Source: Nitrososphaerales archaeon TH5894 (GTDB lineage Archaea; Thermoproteota; Nitrososphaeria; Nitrososphaerales; Nitrososphaeraceae). Taken from it: a stretch of DNA of 18,783 nucleotides. Where the stretch lies: positions 1 to 18,783 of the forward strand of contig JAATVK010000173.1 of NCBI GenBank assembly GCA_014523485.1, written 5' to 3'. Both the position numbers and the translations under genes were made by a program. Within the stretch, counting starts at the first letter, position 1. Every line of letters starts with the position of its first letter. Below the pieces are notes generated by a model. The model saw only the letters and a program-made list of their open reading frames with translations. It was not told where the DNA came from and did not search any database. Below are positions 14,256 through 18,783 of this stretch, one piece after another.

Positions 14256-14346
14256 GATAAAATCGCTCTTCCATTCACCGTACCTCCATCCTGAACAACC
14301 TAGGTAATACTACACTATCTTACTTTAACCTAAGAAAGCAAAAACT
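14256..14346 (-). pseudogene. Decayed copy of the DUF72 gene start
   Basis: Bases 14270-14346 align without gaps to 3574-3650, the first codons and leader of the DUF72 gene, with 15 mismatches in 77 (81% identical). Read on the reverse strand it gives YYLGCSGWRYGEWKSDF, against YYLGCSGWSYDGWKGSF in the intact gene. The start codon position is GTG followed directly by a TAG stop, and resemblance ends after about 18 codons. The rest of the gene is absent. Confidence 0.85.
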
Positions 14347-14401
14347 TTTCTACAACTAATTTTTAATAGTTATTAAGATTTCAAAGGATACTTTGAAATA
14401 G

Positions 14402-14445
14402 TAGGTCTAATAATATAACAATATAGGTCTAATAATATAACAATA
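14402..14445 (+). repeat. Two tandem copies of a 22-bp unit
   Basis: Unit TAGGTCTAATAATATAACAA plus TA occurs at 14402-14423 and 14424-14445, identical. It lies just upstream of the 14507 gene, in its promoter zone, so it could change promoter spacing or protein binding; copy number may vary between strains. Confidence 0.9.
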
Positions 14446-14506
14446 ATAAAATTGTATAAATTTCAATTCTTTCTAATTGAAAGAAAGAGAGAGGAACAAT
14501 AAATTA

Positions 14507-14824
14507 ATGCCAATAATATCCAAAACCAAAAGCGTCTATAACTCTGGAATATTGGAAATTAAAAACAACAACTTAGAAGAAGGCATAGAGTGTTTTAGTC
14601 AATGGTTGTCAATTGAAGAAGGAAATAGCGAAGATGGTAACAAGAATGTTCAATTAATCCTTATCGTATTTGAAAAGATGAATAACAAATTGTTACTTCA
14701 TGATAATTTTCACAAATCCGATATTGAGATTATTTTCACCGATGGTGTACCATTCTGTACTTTATGTCGTACTGATGATTGTGCACATTCAGGTTTTGCT
14801 ATATGTGCAAAACAAAATCTTTAA
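14507..14824 (+). CDS. Small protein with C-terminal Cys/His cluster, 105 aa
   Basis: I start at ATG 14507 (MPIISKTKS); a purine-rich AGAGAGAGGAAC lies 9-20 nt before it. TTG 14477 would add ten charged residues made of that same purine tract. The first part is helical and may form one TPR-like pair (SVYNSGILEIKNNNLEEGIE, CFSQWLSIEEG). The middle is a strand/helix stretch, VQLILIVFEKM. The end has FCTLCRTDDCAHSGFAIC, with C84, C87, C92, H94 and C100 as likely zinc ligands (C-x2-C-x4-C-x-H-x5-C). No named family is recognised. It is cytosolic and alone on its strand. A metal-bound protein- or nucleic-acid-binding role is inferred. Confidence 0.75.
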   Translation: MPIISKTKSVYNSGILEIKNNNLEEGIECFSQWLSIEEGNSEDGNKNVQLILIVFEKMNNKLLLHDNFHKSDIEIIFTDGVPFCTLCRTDDCAHSGFAICAKQNL

Positions 14825-15152
14825 AATACTGTAAGAATTACCTGAATTAAAAATTAGGATAATCATTGAGTTGGATATTTAGAAGTATTTTTATGTATTT
14901 TATTATTGGAAATACAACAAATTTGAGTGCTCTAAATATTGCCTAAATATACTAATTTTCCTGTTTATGTTATTGTTGGTATTGAATAATATTGAAATCT
15001 GCCTTACGTATGTTAGTAAAACTGTTAGTAGTAACGAACCAATTTCCAAACAAATATACTTATAGAATCTAAATTACCTAAGTTATAAAATATGTGCTCT
15101 TTTATTATAAAATATAGGTTATTATAATTATAAATTATTTAATAGTTCGTGG
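14825..15152. other. Intergenic between convergent genes
   Basis: No gene. No stable hairpin was found. AT-rich T-tracts near both gene ends would suffice as archaeal terminators. Confidence 0.5.
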
Positions 15153-15992
15153 TTACAAAAAATCAGTAATTAAATAATTTCTACTATCTTTAAGTAACTT
15201 TTTAATTTGTTTTTTCTTAGTTTTTTCTGAAGGTAACTTAGAAAAATTACAAAATTGTTTCAAAAAATCTATTTCTTCTTTTAACAAAAAATTTATATTT
15301 AAATTTTCTTCTGATCTGAAAAGATAGTTAAATACAAGTTTCTGATTAATTTGTTCTAAAGTTATAAGGCTATGATATATTTTAACCATGTCTGATATTT
15401 TATTAGTTATATTATCGTTTATTAGCAATTTCATAAAACTTCTCTTTGGGATATTAAATATGCCATTCATTATAGATCTATTAAATATAGATAATATTTC
15501 AAAGTAGTCTTCTTTTCCACTATATCCTATTATTGTTGTCGGAAGAAGTTTTAATATTTGCAAATTTCTATTTAGAATATATTTTTTGTCTATTACTAAA
15601 TATGATCTACCAAATGTAAGAATGGCATTTAATATTTGATTAGGAAGTCGCTCATCGAGCACATCATTATCGGATTTTATCTCAACGGGTATAAATGTTA
15701 TATTTTCAATTCTACATTTCTCTAGTTTAGAGAATTCAGTAAATTGCTGTGATCTCATAAGAATATTATGTTGAATGTCATATTCTAAATCAAAATATTC
15801 ATAAGTAGTCTTCTTTTGTTTATTTTCTTTATTAATCAATGCAATTACTAAATCAAAATTACGAAAATATCCTTCCTCCTTGATCTTAATCTCATGAGTT
15901 TGAGAATTTAAAAAAGGTATAAGATGGTTATTATTGATATGACCATTTTTAACTGAGCTCTTAAATAATTTCTTGAGTTCCAACTGATTCAT
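15153..15992 (-). CDS. PD-(D/E)XK nuclease-like protein, 279 aa
   Basis: The core of a restriction-type nuclease fold is seen: a strand with D47 (FRNFDLVIAL), then the strand IPVEIKSDND with E104-x-K106, giving the D...ExK triad. The helix DERLPNQILNAILTFGRSYL and strand LVIDKK follow, as in the MmcB/phage-type nucleases, where 'ExKSD.D.L.RLP.Q' is typical. The N-terminal helix (LELKKLFKSSV) holds a possible conserved acidic or basic residue. The second half (150-279) is helical, ends in a Lys-rich stretch (KTKKKQIKKLLKDSRNYL), and may bind DNA. The ATG at 15992 has a TATA-like ttattattt 25-30 nt upstream. No methylase, helicase or specificity partner is beside it, so a solitary repair- or defence-type DNase is possible; activity is inference. 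Confidence 0.78.
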   Translation of the reverse strand: MNQLELKKLFKSSVKNGHINNNHLIPFLNSQTHEIKIKEEGYFRNFDLVIALINKENKQKKTTYEYFDLEYDIQHNILMRSQQFTEFSKLEKCRIENITFIPVEIKSDNDVLDERLPNQILNAILTFGRSYLVIDKKYILNRNLQILKLLPTTIIGYSGKEDYFEILSIFNRSIMNGIFNIPKRSFMKLLINDNITNKISDMVKIYHSLITLEQINQKLVFNYLFRSEENLNINFLLKEEIDFLKQFCNFSKLPSEKTKKKQIKKLLKDSRNYLITDFL

Positions 15993-16356
15993 AGGTATTA
16001 AAATAAAACAATCAGATAAATAATAATATGTCTACCGATCAAGTTTTTGTTCTAATTCTCTATCTACCGTAAATATATCAGATTCTGATTTGATTAATGT
16101 ATTTAATATTCTCTATGTGAATAGTATAATATATCTTATGTAAGTTATGGATAGTGACAGCTTATAATTATTTGTATATTTTTATTCTATTATGTCTTTT
16201 TGAATATTTTAGAACTATTATTTCAGAATTTCTAGATAATATAAGAGTAATTCTATAAATATTTTGATTGGAAATAACTTCTATTTATTATATTTATAAT
16301 TTAAAAATATTAATACTATAAGAGATATAAACATTGATAATTATAATAGGATAGAA
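15993..16356. other. Divergent intergenic region
   Basis: No gene over 30 codons. It holds the promoters of the nuclease-like gene and the 56-aa membrane peptide gene. Confidence 0.5.
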
Positions 16357-16527
16357 ATGGTATCATTAGAAACAGGAATTGCATTAATTATAATAGGAAT
16401 AATTTTATTAGTTTTGAATAGGTTCGTTCCCTCTCTTCCAGCAAGACTATTGTACATTATAGGATCTATTGTTATAGTAATTGGAATAATTATGGTTATA
16501 CTATATTTTGTATTTGGAATATTGTAA
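16357..16527 (+). CDS. Two-helix membrane peptide, 56 aa
   Basis: ATG 16357 to TAA 16525. Two hydrophobic helices: about residues 6-22 (TGIALIIIGIILLVLNRF) and 33-55 (YIIGSIVIVIGIIMVILYFV), separated by a short loop with RFVPSLPARL. The Pro/Arg loop is typical of short hairpin membrane peptides, which can sit beside or regulate larger membrane proteins. AGGAT six to ten bases before the ATG is a plausible weak ribosome site. It is very AT-rich in codon use, like its neighbours. No family is recognised; a longer homologue elsewhere might clarify it. The coding call rests on the two regular helices and the absence of stops. Confidence 0.65.
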   Translation: MVSLETGIALIIIGIILLVLNRFVPSLPARLLYIIGSIVIVIGIIMVILYFVFGIL

Positions 16528-17594
16528 TGAATTTCAATATTATAAATAAATTCATCTATTTCATATTTATAAAAAATTAGTGAACTATGAATATAATAAG
16601 TAATTTTATAAATAATATTATATATGATAAAGAAAAATTAAATATTAATGATTAAAGTGTTTATTAAAACATTTCAAATAATATAATATATAACTTATTA
16701 TGGAAACAAATTTAAACCTTTAATATAAATTTATACTAATTTAATAAAGCCCAATAAATTTTTTAGTTAACATTATAGTAAATACGAATTTTCTATTTTC
16801 CTGATCAAATTCTATATTTCGTTCTGATTATATGATTGGTTCCAATATTAGCTTTATCATTCATGAAAGTTATACGAATATTTTTTCTTGTACTGTGAAT
16901 CACTATTATTTAATCAATTAAATTTATAATAATCGAAATTAACTTTTGTATGTTGCTGGTTTTTAATAATTAGAATGATATTCTATCTATAATCATTTCT
17001 ACAAATGTATACTATGGTAATATTTATTTAGATATGTATTATTGAAAATTCATCATTTTATTAATATTGCAAAAAAAGTTATATTAATTTCCCAGAAACT
17101 TAAAAGAATCTACATCATATAATATAGGTTATATAATATATATAAAAAAATATCGATACCTAGAACAAAATGAAATATTATACACATGATATATTTTTTA
17201 CACTTAAGTGAACTAGTTAAATTGAATGTATATTATTACTACTATATCATCTGATATTTCTAAAGTATATCAATATGAAGGCAGTAAAATATCATTTAGT
17301 TCTTAAGAAGAACAAACGATATATAAGAAAAAATATAAAACAAATTAATCTTCTATAGCTATTAATGTTCTATAAGTGCTCTTCAATAGGAACTACGCAT
17401 ATTAATTTCAATATCCAATAACTTTAAACAATGATTTTTATTGTGGGAGGTGTGGATATGGTAATATTTAGAAAATAATTGAATTAAATCTATTCTTGAT
17501 AGTTATCAATAATAATAGTTTTTCCTGCTAATTTACTTGTGACTTTTATTACAGTACTAACTTAACTATAAAACCTAATGTGATTGCAGTATGA
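16528..17594. other. 1.07-kb gene-free AT-rich region
   Basis: No ORF above 30 codons on either strand and no tRNA-like fold. It holds two touching perfect palindromes, CACTTAAGTG (17201-17210) and AACTAGTT (17211-17218), and a GTTCTTAAGAAGAAC inverted repeat (17300-17314). Nothing else is recognised. It separates accessory from core genes. Confidence 0.5.
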
Positions 17595-18005
17595 TTGTTA
17601 ACTTCTTTTAGATTTTTCAAATCCCTTATCATTAGACAATACATTTTTAAATTACATTATTTTATATATATATATAAGGAAGGATTAGATTTAGGCAAAA
17701 GAAAAGTTTTGAATGAGGCGGCATTAAAAGAGCTTGTTATGCCTCATGAAGGAGAAATGTTTGGAAGAGTTATAAAACTCGTAGGAGGCGATAATGTTAT
17801 TGTCAAATGTAATGATGGTAAAGTACGTACATGCCGTATTCGAGGTAAGATAAAAAGACGAATGTGGATAAGAGAAAATGATCTAGTACTTCTTGCACCT
17901 TGGGATTTTCAATCTGACAAGGCAGATATAATTTGGAGATATATTGCGGCTCATGCTGATAAGTTAGAACAAGAAGGACATTTAAAAGGTTTAATAAATA
18001 ATTAA
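17595..18005 (+). CDS. eif1A: Translation initiation factor aIF1A
   Basis: Conserved archaeal eIF1A/aIF1A: GKRKVLNEAALKELVMP, then OB-fold with GEMFGRVIKLVGGDNVIVKC, GKVRTCRIRGKIKRRMWIRE and VLLAPWDFQSDKADIIWRY. It binds the small ribosomal subunit at the A site and helps 43S-like complex formation and start-codon choice, in the cytosol. Family homology starts at 17694 (Gly of GKRK), but no ATG, GTG or TTG lies next to it. The only upstream in-frame start is TTG 17595, adding about 33 odd residues, while a TATA tract (17662-17676) and a GGAAGG ribosome-like site (17678-17683) fall inside that extension. TTG 17709 is in frame but drops the basic GKRK tail. I keep 17595 and flag it. It converges on hisF. 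Confidence 0.95.
   Translation: MLTSFRFFKSLIIRQYIFKLHYFIYIYKEGLDLGKRKVLNEAALKELVMPHEGEMFGRVIKLVGGDNVIVKCNDGKVRTCRIRGKIKRRMWIRENDLVLLAPWDFQSDKADIIWRYIAAHADKLEQEGHLKGLINN
17662..17676 (+). promoter_or_regulatory. Probable TATA tract of the aIF1A gene
   Basis: An alternating (TA)n tract lies just before GGAAGG and the first conserved codons. If it is the TATA box, transcription starts near 17695, too late for the TTG 17595 start. Confidence 0.45.
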
Positions 18006-18099
18006 TAAATGCGAGTTAATTTAATTTTTAATTAATCTTCTTTAATATTAGATCTGATAATATAAATAGATAATTTATAATAACAAAATCGATTTTATA
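18006..18099. terminator. Convergent terminator region, aIF1A/hisF
   Basis: 94 nt between stop codons of opposing genes; T-tracts such as TTTAATTTTTAATT serve the forward strand and AT-rich tracts the reverse. No hairpin with more than six pairs was seen. Confidence 0.35.
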
Positions 18100-18783
18100 T
18101 CATATTCTTACGTATATATTATTTCTTTTTAAAAATTGTTTTACTCTTTTAATAGTAGACTTCTTATAATGAAATATAGATGCTGCTAAAGCTGCATCTA
18201 CCTTTGTTTTTTGGAAAACTTCCAACATATGTATTGGTTTGCCACATCCTCCAGAGGCTATGACTGGTATATTTAATTTTCTACAAATAATTTTGTTCAA
18301 TTCTAAATCATATCCTTCTTCAGTTCCATCTGCATCAATACTTGTTAAAAGAACCTCCCCTGCCCCTAGTTTTTCTACCTTTCTAGCCCATTTTATGGCA
18401 TCTATACCTGTTCTTTCTTTTCCTCCATATATCATAACTTCAAACCAATAAGGTTTATTTTGTTTCAGTTTATACTCATAATTATCTTTTAGAGTTTCCT
18501 TAGGATCAATCTCATAATAATTTTTTTTAACATCTATTGCTACTACTATACATTGTTTTCCAAAAATAGACATTAATTCTGTGATTAATTCTGGATTTTT
18601 TATAGCAGATGTATTTATTGAAACTTTATCAGCTCCACTTAATAAAATATCTCTAGCATCTTCTAATTTTTTGATACCTCCACCTACAGTAAAGGGTATG
18701 TCTATAACTCTAGCAACATTTCGAACTACATTTTTAATAATGTCTCGTTTCTGTTCTGAAGCAGTTATATCTAGAAAAACAAG
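18100..18783 (-). CDS. hisF: Imidazole glycerol phosphate synthase cyclase subunit HisF, 5' end outside the window
   Basis: 227 codons are open to the window edge, so about 25-30 N-terminal residues, including the KGR phosphate site and catalytic Asp11 region, lie beyond 18783. The remainder shows the whole HisF barrel: LVFLDITASEQKRDIIKNVV, IPFTVGGGIK, GADKVSINTSA, IVVAIDVK (second catalytic Asp), TGIDAIKWARKVEKLGAGEV, LTSIDADGTEEGYD and PVIASGGCGKP, then AALAASIFHY. HisF uses ammonia supplied by HisH to turn PRFAR into imidazole glycerol phosphate and AICAR in histidine synthesis. The C-terminal KKSTIKRVKQFLKRNNIYVRI is normal. A start at 18573 inside the gene would be wrong, since family homology continues upstream. 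A his operon probably lies past the edge. Confidence 0.96.
   Translation of the reverse strand, partial: LVFLDITASEQKRDIIKNVVRNVARVIDIPFTVGGGIKKLEDARDILLSGADKVSINTSAIKNPELITELMSIFGKQCIVVAIDVKKNYYEIDPKETLKDNYEYKLKQNKPYWFEVMIYGGKERTGIDAIKWARKVEKLGAGEVLLTSIDADGTEEGYDLELNKIICRKLNIPVIASGGCGKPIHMLEVFQKTKVDAALAASIFHYKKSTIKRVKQFLKRNNIYVRI

Noticed and set aside
17277..17360. Basic 27-codon frame
   Set aside because: Too short and without promoter or conserved features to call.
1..18783. CRISPR array
   Set aside because: The CTATG hairpins and tRNA fragments are the only recurring units; spacing and repeat identity do not fit direct repeats with unique spacers, and no cas gene is present.

Overview
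The window is very AT-rich and looks like chromosomal DNA of an ammonia-oxidising-type archaeon (Nitrososphaerota/Thaumarchaeota, probably Nitrososphaerales and Nitrosocosmicus-like; the genus is inference). Supporting signs are an archaeal translation factor aIF1A, a tRNA-Ser(GCT) without encoded CCA, TATA boxes centred about 25-27 nt before start codons (leaderless mRNAs), a secreted type-1 copper protein, and small secreted proteins with archaeal signal peptides.

Layout. 1-940: end of a winged-helix regulator and an unrecognised protein. 996-1079: tRNA-Ser(GCT). Directly behind it lies a tyrosine recombinase wrecked by at least three frameshifts (1285-2345). From there to about 12.9 kb runs an accessory region containing six partial copies of tRNA 3' ends (about 2600, 8949, 9791, 9949, 12700 and 12841). 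The copy at 12841 is identical to the real tRNA over 22 nt, and the copies at 9915 and 12806 form a ~50-nt direct repeat around a 2.9-kb segment. I read this as a layered, decayed integration hot spot. Its cargo is a DUF72 protein with a C-terminal PCNA-binding (PIP-box) motif, a DoxX membrane protein, a run of small secreted or zinc-type proteins including an amicyanin-like cupredoxin, an HhH protein, and a secreted protein joining MopE-like acidic repeats to an NlpC/P60-like hydrolase domain.

The intergenic DNA at 4.6-8.0 kb is unusual. Seven hairpins with CATAGCCT/AGGCTATG arms occur at regular ~91-107 nt gaps in three clusters between genes, and two paralogous ~90-nt RNA-like elements end in terminator hairpins.

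12.9-17.6 kb is gene-poor: small unknown proteins, an 81%-identical decayed copy of the DUF72 gene start (14270-14346), a PD-(D/E)XK nuclease-like protein, a two-helix membrane peptide of 56 aa, and a 1-kb AT-rich gap. 17.6-18.8 kb returns to core genes, aIF1A and a convergent hisF that runs off the window edge. No intact mobile element, CRISPR array or complete recombinase was found.
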